From an uncultured Oscillospiraceae bacterium (GTDB taxonomy: Bacteria > Bacillota > Clostridia > Oscillospirales > Oscillospiraceae), in contig CAKTOH010000029.1 of NCBI GenBank assembly GCA_934589705.1, positions 1 through 15,872 on the forward strand: a DNA stretch of 15,872 nucleotides, given 5' to 3'. A program made the translations under genes and the position numbers. Shown piece by piece: positions 6,628-13,722 of this stretch. Position 1 is the first letter of the stretch, and the number at the start of each line of letters is the position of its first letter. The notes beneath the pieces are model-generated. The model searched no databases. It saw only the letters and a program-made list of their open reading frames with translations, and was not told the origin of the DNA.

Positions 6628-8559
6628 TCAGAAATCCAGATTCACCGCGTATTTCGCGTTGCGCTCGATCCAGTCCTTCCGGGGCTCCACCTGCTCGCCC
6701 ATGAGCACGGTGAAAATCTCGTCCGCCCGGCGGGCATCCTCTAAGGTGATCCGGCGCAGCGTCCGCTTCTCCGGATCCATGGTGGTCTCCCACAGCTCAT
6801 GGGGATCCATTTCGCCCAGACCCTTGAACCGGCTGATGTCCACCTTGGCGTTGGCGTTGTCGGAGCGAAGCTGGGCGGAAATCTGATCCCGCTGGTCGTC
6901 GGAATAGGCAACCTTCGTAGTCCTGCCCCGGGTCAGCTTATATAGAGGCGGCACGGCGGAATAGACATAGCCGTGCTCAATCAGCGGCCGCATATACCGG
7001 AAGAAGAAGGTCAGAAGCAGCGTTCGGATATGGGCGCCGTCCACATCCGCATCGGACATGATGACCACCTTGTGATAGCGCAGCTTCTCCAAATCAAATT
7101 CGTCTCCGATGCCCGCACCCAGCGCCACGATCAGGGGGTACAGCTTATCGTTGCCGTAGATCTTGTCGGCTCTGGCCTTTTCCACGTTGAGCATTTTGCC
7201 CCACATGGCCAGAATCGCCTGGAACCGGGAGTCTCTGCCCTGAATGGCAGAGCCGGCGGCGGAGTCGCCCTCCACGATGTAGATCTCGCACAGCTCCGGA
7301 TCCCGCTCATTGCAGTCCTGAAGCTTGTCCGGCATCTGACCGGATTCCAGACCGGTTTTCCGGCGGATGGATTCTCTGGCCTTCCGGGCGGCTTCTCTGG
7401 CCCGGTTTGCCATCATGGCCTTGTCCAGCACTGCCTTGGCGATCTGGGGGTGCTCCTCAAAGAAGGTGGTCAGCTGGTCGTTCACCACCTGGTCAACCAG
7501 GGTGCGGATATAGGCGTTGCCCAGCTTGGCCTTGGTCTGACCCTCGAACTGGGCGTCCGTCAGCTTCACGGAGATGATGGCGGTGATGCCCTCCCGGCAG
7601 TCGTCGCCGGAGACCTTGTCGTCGCCTTTGATGATGCCGTTTTTCATGCCGTAGTTGTTGAGCACCCGGGTCAGAGCCGTCTTGAAGCCGGTTTCGTGCA
7701 TACCGCCTTCGGGCGTGCGCACGTCGTTGGCGAAGGACAGCATAAATTCATTGTAGCCGTCGTTGTACTGAACGGCGATTTCCGCGGAGGCGTCGCCCTT
7801 GCTGCCCTTCATGTAGATCACTTCGTCATGGAGGACGGTCTTGTTCCGGTTGCACCAGGCGGCGAATTCCTTGATGCCGCCCTCGTAGCACATGGTTTCG
7901 CAAATCTGCTTTTCGTCGTCCCGGTCGTCGGTGATGGTGATTGCCAGACCGGCGTTCAGGAAGGCCTCCTCCCGCATCCGCTCATGAAGAATCTCATAGT
8001 CGTAGACCAGGGAATCGAACATCTCCGGGTCGGGCTGGAAGGTGACCTCAGTGCCGGTTTTGTCGGTTTTGCCCACCACCTTCATTTCCTGGGTGATGTG
8101 GCCACGGGCAAATTTCATTTCGTAAATTTCCCCGTTCTTGTGCACCCGTACCCGCAGCCACTCGGACAGCGCGTTGACAACGGAGGCGCCTACGCCGTGG
8201 AGGCCGCCGGAGACCTTGTAGCCGCCGCCGCCGAATTTGCCGCCGGCGTGGAGCACGGTGTACACCACTTCCAGGGCAGGCCGTCCGGTCTGGGGCTGGA
8301 TGTCCACGGGGATACCCCGGCCGTCGTCGGTGACGGTGATGGAATCGCCGGGATTGATGGTGACGGTGATGTGCTTGCAGTAGCCGGCCAGAGCCTCGTC
8401 GATGGCGTTGTCCACGATCTCATAGACCAGGTGGTGCAGGCCCGAGGAGGAGGTAGAGCCGATATACATACCCGGCCGCTTGCGCACCGCCTCCAGACCC
8501 TCCAGAACCTGAATCTGAGAGCCGCCGTATTCCTGTGTTACTTTCGTTTCGTCAGACAT
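6628..8559 (-). CDS. gyrB: DNA gyrase subunit B
   Basis: The 643-residue ATPase subunit of gyrase is of the short, Gram-positive-type length. The N terminus shows the GHKL ATPase elements: EIVDNAIDEALAG with the catalytic glutamate and asparagine, DDGRGIPV, and SGGLHGVGASVVNALS. The TOPRIM domain has VEGDSAAGSA with E430, and DADVDGAH with D503, D505 and D507 to hold the metal. The C-terminal GyrA-contact segment reads RFKGLGEMDPHELWETTMD. The start ATG (8557-8559) has GGAGG six to eight bases upstream. It is separated from recF by repeat D and from gyrA by repeat C. Upstream (8560-8657) I see AT-rich sequence but no promoter with both boxes good enough to call. Confidence 0.98.
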   Translation of the reverse strand: MSDETKVTQEYGGSQIQVLEGLEAVRKRPGMYIGSTSSSGLHHLVYEIVDNAIDEALAGYCKHITVTINPGDSITVTDDGRGIPVDIQPQTGRPALEVVYTVLHAGGKFGGGGYKVSGGLHGVGASVVNALSEWLRVRVHKNGEIYEMKFARGHITQEMKVVGKTDKTGTEVTFQPDPEMFDSLVYDYEILHERMREEAFLNAGLAITITDDRDDEKQICETMCYEGGIKEFAAWCNRNKTVLHDEVIYMKGSKGDASAEIAVQYNDGYNEFMLSFANDVRTPEGGMHETGFKTALTRVLNNYGMKNGIIKGDDKVSGDDCREGITAIISVKLTDAQFEGQTKAKLGNAYIRTLVDQVVNDQLTTFFEEHPQIAKAVLDKAMMANRAREAARKARESIRRKTGLESGQMPDKLQDCNERDPELCEIYIVEGDSAAGSAIQGRDSRFQAILAMWGKMLNVEKARADKIYGNDKLYPLIVALGAGIGDEFDLEKLRYHKVVIMSDADVDGAHIRTLLLTFFFRYMRPLIEHGYVYSAVPPLYKLTRGRTTKVAYSDDQRDQISAQLRSDNANAKVDISRFKGLGEMDPHELWETTMDPEKRTLRRITLEDARRADEIFTVLMGEQVEPRKDWIERNAKYAVNLDF

Positions 8560-8657
8560 TGTTGTCCTCCTATTTGAGCTATTTACGATTCATTCTTCAC
8601 CAGACGGAAGGAAAAAGCGCAGAAAGAATGGATTTTCATTATTTTTCAAGAAACCAC

Positions 8658-8956
8658 GTCATTGCACACCAGAAAACGCACTGGTGCGGGAGCACCCAGA
8701 GGCTCCCTTGTGCAAAGGGAGCTGTCAGCGCAGCTGACTGAGGGATTGTCAAAATAAGAGAGTTCTGATCCCCTCAGTCATGGCCTTGCGGGAGACGGCC
8801 ATGACAGCTCCCCTTGGTCAGCAAGGGGAGCCTTTGCCCTCATCCGTCTCGCGCTTGCGGGGGACGCGCGAGCCACCTTCCCCGGAGGGGAAGGCTTTGG
8901 AGAACGGATTGTGACCGGAGGGGGCCACACCAGTGTGAGCACTGGTTCGCAATGAC
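8658..8956. repeat. Composite palindromic repeat D, between recF and gyrB
   Basis: The element is bounded by GTCATTGC at 8658-8665 and GCAATGAC at 8949-8956. Module order: an end hairpin with ACCAG/CTGGT halves (8658-8688); a CTCCCTT/AAGGGAG hairpin with GTCAGCGCAGCTGAC (8701-8750); a reverse-oriented GGCCTTGCGGGAGACGGCC module (8763-8830); a module with CTCGCGCTTGCGGGGGACGCG and TTCCCC/GGGGAA (8828-8902); and a terminal CACCAGTGTGAGCACTGGT hairpin (8926-8946). The same modules recur in A, B and E in other combinations. It occupies most of the gap, in which no gene is supported. Confidence 0.88.
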
Positions 8957-8988
8957 AACAAATTCTTTGTATTTTTTGACACAAGGAA

Positions 8989-10089
8989 TCAAATCAACTG
9001 CCCGTTTCGGATGGGAATTGTCCTGCCCAGCTTGGTAAACCGTCCCTCCTCGCAGCAGGTGATGAACACCTGTCCGGAGGAAATCTGGTTCAGCACAAAG
9101 TCCTGCCGTCCCGGATCCAGCTCCGAGAGCACGTCGTCCAGCAGCAGCACCGGCTCTTCTCCCCATTCTCTTCCCATCAGCTCCCGCTGAGCAAGCTTCA
9201 GGCTGATGGCCGCCGTCCGGGTCTGACCCTGGGAGCCGTAGGCCTTCAGGTCGATACCGGACAGGGTGACGGTAAAATCGTCCTTGTGGGGGCCGGTCAG
9301 GCACTGGCCGGAATCCAGCTCTGCCCGGCGGTGGCTTTCCAGATGAGAAAGCAGTGCCTCGGTAAGCTTGCCCACCGGGGCAAAGGGGTCAGTGACCGTG
9401 GAAACGGTTTTGTATTCCAGCCGGAATTCCTCGGCGCCTCCGGAAAACTGATTATGGTAAACCGCCGCCGCCTTGCCCAGGGCGTCATAGTACCGGGCCC
9501 GATAGGAAATCAGCAGGGCTCCCACCTGGCACAGCCGGGTATTGTACTCCGGCAGAATTTCCAGAAGTCCCGGATTTTCGTGATAATCCTTGAGAATCCG
9601 GCTTTTCTGCTCCAGAATCCGGTGATACTCCGTCAGAGCCGCGTCATAGTTCGGCCGCAGTTGACATAACCCGGAATCGCCGAACCGCCGCCGCTGGCCT
9701 GCCCCCAATTTCAGGATCATCAGATCCTCCGGGCAGAACAGCACCGTGGGCAGCACCCCGGCAATTTCCGAAAGGGTTTTCTTTTTCGCCCCGTTGCGAA
9801 AGATCTGCCGGGGGCGGCTGCCGGGGAAAATCAGAAACCGCAATGTCTGCTCCCGCTCCTGGGAAAAGACACGACCCTCCACCTCGCCGAAGGCACTTCC
9901 GAAGCGGATGAGCTCCGCGTTTTTCTGGGCCCGGAAGCTGCGCCCGGAGCCCAGATAGGAAATGGCTTCCAATAAGTTGGTTTTTCCCTGGGCATTGTCT
10001 CCAAGGATCAGGTTCACCCCCGGGTCAAATTCCAGGCTCAGATTTTCATAATTGCGGAACCCCCGCAGGGTCAGGCTTTCGATTTTCAT
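8989..10089 (-). CDS. recF: DNA replication and repair protein RecF
   Basis: This 366-residue SMC-like ATPase helps load RecA at single-stranded gaps, with RecO and RecR. The Walker A motif is GDNAQGKTN (30-38). The family stretches ISYLGSGRSFR, QRRRFGDSGLCQL and TGPHKDDF are present, followed by an ABC-type signature GSQGQTRTA and Walker B VLLLDDVLSELD. The start ATG (10087-10089) overlaps the stop of the S4 gene as ATGA. No good RBS is visible, only a weak AAGG, so translation probably depends on coupling to the S4 gene. A longer frame upstream is the S4 gene read in another frame. No gene follows closely: repeat D comes before gyrB. Confidence 0.97.
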   Translation of the reverse strand: MKIESLTLRGFRNYENLSLEFDPGVNLILGDNAQGKTNLLEAISYLGSGRSFRAQKNAELIRFGSAFGEVEGRVFSQEREQTLRFLIFPGSRPRQIFRNGAKKKTLSEIAGVLPTVLFCPEDLMILKLGAGQRRRFGDSGLCQLRPNYDAALTEYHRILEQKSRILKDYHENPGLLEILPEYNTRLCQVGALLISYRARYYDALGKAAAVYHNQFSGGAEEFRLEYKTVSTVTDPFAPVGKLTEALLSHLESHRRAELDSGQCLTGPHKDDFTVTLSGIDLKAYGSQGQTRTAAISLKLAQRELMGREWGEEPVLLLDDVLSELDPGRQDFVLNQISSGQVFITCCEEGRFTKLGRTIPIRNGQLI

Positions 10090-10331
10090 GCCTTGGCCGT
10101 GATCAAAACGGTCTGACCCTGGAAGGTGAAGCTGTCCCCGGGGTGAAGCTTCTTGCCCCGCATGGTGCACACTTCCCCATTGACACTTACCTGCCCCTCC
10201 TGAATGAGCACCTTGGCCTCGCCGCCGGAGCCAACCAGGTTGGCAAATTTCAGAGCGTCCTGAAGCTTAATAAACTCCGTGGAAATTTCCAGGGGCTGGG
10301 AATTATCTTTCTTTTTGACGGTTACTTTCAT
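10086..10331 (-). CDS. yaaA: S4-domain RNA-binding protein (YaaA/RlbA family)
   Basis: This small 81-residue protein has the S4-fold core IKLQDALKFANLVGSGGEAKVLIQ followed by EGQVSVNGE and RGKKLHPGD. These are the usual features of the YaaA-type S4 proteins found between dnaN and recF in many Firmicutes. S4 domains bind structured RNA; in B. subtilis this relative has been linked to the large ribosomal subunit, but its role here is unknown. ATG at 10329-10331 has AAAGGGG upstream. It lies 14 bases after dnaN and overlaps recF by four bases (ATGA). Confidence 0.92.
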   Translation of the reverse strand: MKVTVKKKDNSQPLEISTEFIKLQDALKFANLVGSGGEAKVLIQEGQVSVNGEVCTMRGKKLHPGDSFTFQGQTVLITAKA

Positions 10332-10345
10332 ATTCTGCCCCTTTC

Positions 10346-11455
10346 TCAGCTGTTTTTAATCCGCACGGGCAGAACCATGTAGGCAAAATCGTATTTGTTG
10401 TCCGCGGGGGTCAGTACAATGGGGCTCAGGCCGTTGGTCAGCTCCAGAGTGACCTCCTCGCTGGGAATCACCCGCAGGGCATCGGCAAGATAGCGGACGT
10501 TGAAACCGATTTCCAGCTCCTTGCCGTCACCGGCGAAGGCGCACTTATCCTCGGCGGCGCCGATGGTGGTATTGGTGCGCATGAGCAGCTCGTTGTTGCC
10601 GAACACGCACCGCACCGGGCTTTTGTATTTTTCGGAGACGATCAGGCCCACCCGCTCCACGGAAGAGGCCAGGTCACTGACGCTGGCAATGAGCTTGATG
10701 GGGCAGTCCGTGGGCACCACCCGCCGCCAATCCAGGAATTCGCCCTCCAGCAGGCGGCAGACCAGGGTGGCCTTGCCCACCTGGAAGAGAATGTGCTTGG
10801 GGCCTAAGGTGAAGGAGGCCATGTCCTCCACATCGGCGACGATTTTCTCAACTTCCTTTAGTCCAGGAGAGGGAACCACGAAGCTCATTTCCCGACCGGT
10901 GCCCTCCTCCGGGTGGTAGGTGCGCCGGGCCAGCCGGAAGCCGTCCACGGCTACGGCGGTGATGGAATCATTGGTCACCTCGAATTTCACGCCCGTGTGG
11001 ATAGGCCGGCCCTGATTTTCGGACACGGCAAAAATGGTGCCGGAAATCAGATTCTTCAGCTGGTTCTGAGGCAGCATCACCGGACGGCCGCTGTTCACAT
11101 CCGGCAGCTCCGGGTAATCCTCGGCGGATTCGGCGGAAATGGTGAAGGAGGCGTAGCCCGCCCGAATGGAAACCTTGTAATCCTCGCCTACCACCACCGT
11201 CACCGGGCCTTCCGGCAGTCTGCGGACGATGTCGCCGAAGAGCTTTGCCGGGAGGATGCACTCACCGGCATCGGACACATCCGCTTCGATGTCATAGGTA
11301 ATGGCGGTTTCCATATTGTAGCCGGTAAGGCTCAGCCCTACCTCGGCACGGCACAGAATGCCTTCAATCACGGGAAGACTGCTCTTCTGAGCGACGGTTC
11401 TTCCGGCGATATTCAGTCCCGTAACCAGCATACTTTTTTCACAGGTAAAACGCAT
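10346..11455 (-). CDS. dnaN: DNA polymerase III beta subunit (sliding clamp)
   Basis: The 369-residue clamp forms a ring dimer that holds the replicative polymerase on DNA. The N terminus MRFTCEKSMLVTGLNIAGR, the SSLPVIEGIL segment, the middle FAVSENQGRPIHTGVKFE, the VDGFRLARR motif and the C-terminal MVLPVRI are family hallmarks. Two ATGs are possible. The outer one (11464) overlaps the Shine-Dalgarno GGA itself, whereas the ATG at 11453-11455 has AAAGGA eight bases upstream and gives the conserved MRF start, so I use the latter. It follows the probable origin and begins a close-packed set dnaN-yaaA-recF. Confidence 0.97.
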   Translation of the reverse strand: MRFTCEKSMLVTGLNIAGRTVAQKSSLPVIEGILCRAEVGLSLTGYNMETAITYDIEADVSDAGECILPAKLFGDIVRRLPEGPVTVVVGEDYKVSIRAGYASFTISAESAEDYPELPDVNSGRPVMLPQNQLKNLISGTIFAVSENQGRPIHTGVKFEVTNDSITAVAVDGFRLARRTYHPEEGTGREMSFVVPSPGLKEVEKIVADVEDMASFTLGPKHILFQVGKATLVCRLLEGEFLDWRRVVPTDCPIKLIASVSDLASSVERVGLIVSEKYKSPVRCVFGNNELLMRTNTTIGAAEDKCAFAGDGKELEIGFNVRYLADALRVIPSEEVTLELTNGLSPIVLTPADNKYDFAYMVLPVRIKNS

Positions 11456-11700
11456 GGTCAGCATCCTTTCTTGTTATCAATTCAGAGATATCTCTATTCT
11501 ATCATAGGGAAAGGTAGTATTAACAGTATTAGGGATAACTTATGTGGAAAACTCCATTTTGCCTTAGAGCCCCAACCACTTTTTTTCCACAGCCCTGTGT
11601 GGGTTTCTTCACAGCCTTCCACAGGCCTTGTTGAGAAAATTTTCACGGCAAAGTTATCCACAGATAGGTTTTCCACATTCCACAGGGGGTGTGGATAGAT
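11456..11700. other. oriC: Probable chromosomal replication origin (oriC): DnaA-box cluster and AT-rich unwinding region
   Basis: The dnaA-dnaN gap holds a cluster of DnaA boxes. There is a consensus TTATCCACA at 11654-11662, TTTTCCACA at 11583-11591 and 11669-11677, its reverse complement at 11543-11551, and CTATCCACA in reverse at 11690-11698. A two-mismatch TTCTTCACA sits at 11605-11613. On the dnaN side, 11460-11540 is AT-rich and could be the unwinding element. Read on the minus strand from the last boxes it contains CTAATACTGTTAATACTAC, faintly like the DnaA-trio repeats of Bacillus. Order (dnaA, boxes, AT-rich DNA, dnaN) matches the Bacillus incB half. Gene directions on both sides mostly run away from it. 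The dnaA upstream region lacks boxes, so this is the main candidate. Confidence 0.82.
11484..11523 (-). promoter_or_regulatory. Possible dnaN promoter with a 12-bp palindrome
   Basis: On the minus strand TTAATA (11518-11523) lies 16 bases before TAGAAT (11496-11501). Matches are 4 of 6 and 5 of 6, so this is a weak candidate. A perfect 12-bp palindrome, AGAGATATCTCT (11484-11495), directly abuts the -10 on the downstream side and could be an operator or chance. It also lies in the AT-rich part of the probable origin. Confidence 0.35.
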
Positions 11701-11723
11701 TTTTGACGTTGCTTCGACGATTC

Positions 11724-11997
11724 GTGTCATTGCGAGAAGGCCAGCGGCCGACGTGGCAATCCGTTCCCCCAAGCCTTCTCCTGAGAGGAGAAGGTGCCGG
11801 TCGGGCGGATGAGGTCGCTTCTTTGATTTTTCCCTCATCCGTCTCGCGCTTGCGGGGGACGCGCGAGCCACCTTCCCCTAGGGGAAGGCTTTTAGGGAAA
11901 CGCTGGCGGCCAATGGCCGCCCCTACAAGGGGGCAATCGTCTTCCGGAAGAACCGTGGGATTGCCACACCAGTGTGAGCACTGGTTCGCAATGACAC
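11724..11997. repeat. Composite palindromic repeat E, between dnaA and oriC
   Basis: Bounded by perfect 12-bp inverted termini, GTGTCATTGCGA (11724-11735) and TCGCAATGACAC (11986-11997). The left end folds through GGCC half-sites as in repeat A; the right end folds through CCAGTGTGAGCACTGG as in repeats B and D. Internal modules are CCTTCTCC/GGAGAAGG (11772-11793), a CTCGCGCTTGCGGGGGACGCG module with TTCCCCTAGGGGAA (11830-11895), and GGCGGCCAATGGCCGCC followed by CCTACAA (11908-11931). The remaining sequence to the dnaA stop (11998-12051) shows nothing. No gene is supported. Confidence 0.9.
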
Positions 11998-12051
11998 CTT
12001 CTATTTCAGTGCGTGCTAATCGGCTGAGAATCGCCCTCCCGGACTTCTGAC

Positions 12052-13365
12052 TCAAAGACAGGAATTGATATTTGCGGTAATATCCCGGATGTTGTTCTGG
12101 ACGGTGGTATCCCCGTTTTTCAGAGCCACCTCTACTTTGCGGATGGCGTAGAGCACGGTAGAGTGATCCCGGCCGAATTCCTTGCCGATTTCCGGCAGGC
12201 TCAGATTGGTCAGCTTCCGGATGAGATACATGGCCGTCTGCCGAGCCTCGGCGGTACCCTTGTTCTTCTGAGTGCCCCGAAGGACGGACTCGTCCACATT
12301 GTAGAACTTGCACACCTGGGTGACGATAAGCCCCGGGGTGGGCAGGGCGTTGCCCTCGCTCTTGAACATGTCGTCAATGGCCCGGGAGATGTTGGGAAGA
12401 TCCAGGGGCATGTTGTTCAGATCCCGATAGGCCAGAATCTTCTTCACCGTGCCCTCGATCTGCCGGACGTTGGAGGTAATGTTCACGGCGATGTAGTTGC
12501 ACACGTCGTCGTCCAGGGTCAGCCCCAGCTGCTTGGCCTTGTTTTTCAGAATGGCCATCCGGGTCTCGTAGTCCGGCGGATTGATGTCCGCGGTGAGGCC
12601 CCAAAGGAACCGACTGCGCAGCCGCTCTTCCAGGGTGAGCATATCGTCGGGCTTCCGGTCGGAGGTCAGGACGATCTGCTTGTGCTCCTCATAGAGCTTA
12701 TTGAAGGTATGGAAAAATTCCTCCTGGGTGGATTCCTTACCGGCGATGAACTGAATATCATCCACCAGGAACAGATCTGCCTCCCGGTATTTGCTCCGGA
12801 ACTCGATGTTCCGGCCGCTTTTGATGGCGTCGATCAGCTCGTTGGTGAACTGATCGCCCTTGATGTAGACGATGTTGGCGTTGGGGTTTTCCTTGCGGAT
12901 GCCGTTGGCGATGGCGTAGAGCAGATGGGTCTTGCCCACGCCGGGAGGGCCGTAGATGAACAGGGGATTATACACCTGCCCCGGAGTCTTGGAAACGGCG
13001 ATGGCGGCGGAGTGGGCAAACCGGTTGGAGGGGCCCACCACGAAATTATCGAAGGTAAACTGGGGGTTAAAGTCCATGGCCGTGGGGGACTTGCCCTTCT
13101 GTTTTCTGGCGTTCAGCTCCTCGTCGCCGTAGACAATGAGCTTCGCGTCGGAATTGAAAATCTCCTTCAGAGCGTCCTGAATCAGATCGGTGCACCGGCG
13201 GCGAATGATCTCCCGACGGAAATCCGAGGGAGAATAGAGAATCAGGTTGTTTTCGTTCAGCTCCACGACCTCGGCATCGTCCAGCCAGGCAGAGATGGTC
13301 ACAGCCCCCAGGCGTTCCTCAATATAGCTGAGAACCTTTGCCCAGACATAGGCGGATGAATACAT
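12052..13365 (-). CDS. dnaA: Chromosomal replication initiator protein DnaA
   Basis: The 437-residue initiator binds DnaA boxes and opens the origin in its ATP form. Domain I is the first 80 or so residues (VWAKVLSYIEERLGAVTISAW). A short linker follows, then the AAA+ domain starting at FTFDNFVVGPSNRFAH with Walker A GPPGVGKT (139-146), Walker B LFLVDDIQFI and the sensor region LTSDRKPDD. Domain IV carries the box-recognition helix GRDHSTVLYAIRKVE. The ATG at 13363-13365 has AAAGGAGT upstream; the longer frame to 13425 starts within the leader hairpin and lacks an RBS. Unusually for Firmicutes, rpmH/rnpA are not upstream; a divergent yitT gene is. DnaA is transcribed toward the probable origin. 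Confidence 0.98.
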   Translation of the reverse strand: MYSSAYVWAKVLSYIEERLGAVTISAWLDDAEVVELNENNLILYSPSDFRREIIRRRCTDLIQDALKEIFNSDAKLIVYGDEELNARKQKGKSPTAMDFNPQFTFDNFVVGPSNRFAHSAAIAVSKTPGQVYNPLFIYGPPGVGKTHLLYAIANGIRKENPNANIVYIKGDQFTNELIDAIKSGRNIEFRSKYREADLFLVDDIQFIAGKESTQEEFFHTFNKLYEEHKQIVLTSDRKPDDMLTLEERLRSRFLWGLTADINPPDYETRMAILKNKAKQLGLTLDDDVCNYIAVNITSNVRQIEGTVKKILAYRDLNNMPLDLPNISRAIDDMFKSEGNALPTPGLIVTQVCKFYNVDESVLRGTQKNKGTAEARQTAMYLIRKLTNLSLPEIGKEFGRDHSTVLYAIRKVEVALKNGDTTVQNNIRDITANINSCL

Positions 13366-13389
13366 AGTCCGACTCCTTTCCTTGTCCAG

Positions 13390-13420
13390 CCCGAAAAGGG
13401 TGCGCGTATCGCTTTTCGGG
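13390..13420 (-). promoter_or_regulatory. Hairpin in the dnaA leader
   Basis: CCCGAAAAG (13390-13398) pairs perfectly with CTTTTCGGG (13412-13420) around a 13-base GC-rich loop. It lies between the predicted promoter and the ribosome binding site, 25 bases upstream of ATG. It lacks a T run, so it is not an intrinsic terminator; it could stabilise the message or mark a control site. Confidence 0.5.
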
Positions 13421-13438
13421 CACAATCTTTCAACCTAA

Positions 13439-13467
13439 ATTTTATCACATTTCACCAGAAAACACAA
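13439..13467 (-). promoter_or_regulatory. Predicted dnaA promoter
   Basis: On the minus strand TTGTGT (13462-13467) and TAAAAT (13439-13444) are separated by 17 bases. The -10 matches 5 of 6 and the -35 4 of 6. The leader would be about 65-70 bases. No DnaA box overlaps it, so autoregulation through the usual consensus box is not evident. Confidence 0.7.
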
Positions 13468-13617
13468 GGAGTTTTTAGGGAAAATTAAGGGAAGAACCCT
13501 ACGAATTGCCGAAGAATGGGAAGATAAATGGAGAACATTTGTATTTGCCTGAAAGATGGGTGGACATACCCCCCAGATTGGAAAAATTTTGGCCCTTCTT
13601 TTTCGTCAAATTGCGTC

Positions 13618-13646
13618 TTGACCGGAAAAATAACCTATGTTACAAT
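13618..13646 (+). promoter_or_regulatory. Predicted promoter of the yitT-family gene
   Basis: TTGACC (13618-13623) and TACAAT (13641-13646) have the ideal 17-base spacing; each matches 5 of 6 consensus bases. It is divergent from the dnaA promoter, about 150 bases away. The sequence between (13468-13617) holds no other element I recognise. Confidence 0.78.
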
Positions 13647-13722
13647 CTAAAACTAAGTAAAGGGACAGCCATACCCGGAAAAAGGGCTTTGTGAGAAAAA
13701 TACGGTCACAGGAAAGGCACCT

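Noticed and set aside
4413..8577. Long open frames on the plus strand opposite gyrA (4413-5972) and gyrB (6973-8577), and a similar one opposite dnaA (12163-13359)
   Set aside because: They are antisense shadows caused by GC-biased third positions: the proteins have no recognisable domain and the opposite strand encodes complete, motif-rich known proteins.
8926..8956. tRNA-like segment because of ACTGGTTCGCAATGAC resembling a T-arm
   Set aside because: No acceptor stem, D-arm or anticodon arm can be placed around it, and the same string recurs as the end of the repeat elements.
10090..10170. Longer start for recF
   Set aside because: The added residues are the S4 gene read in another frame; the ATGA overlap gives the conserved RecF N terminus MKIESLTLRGFRNY.
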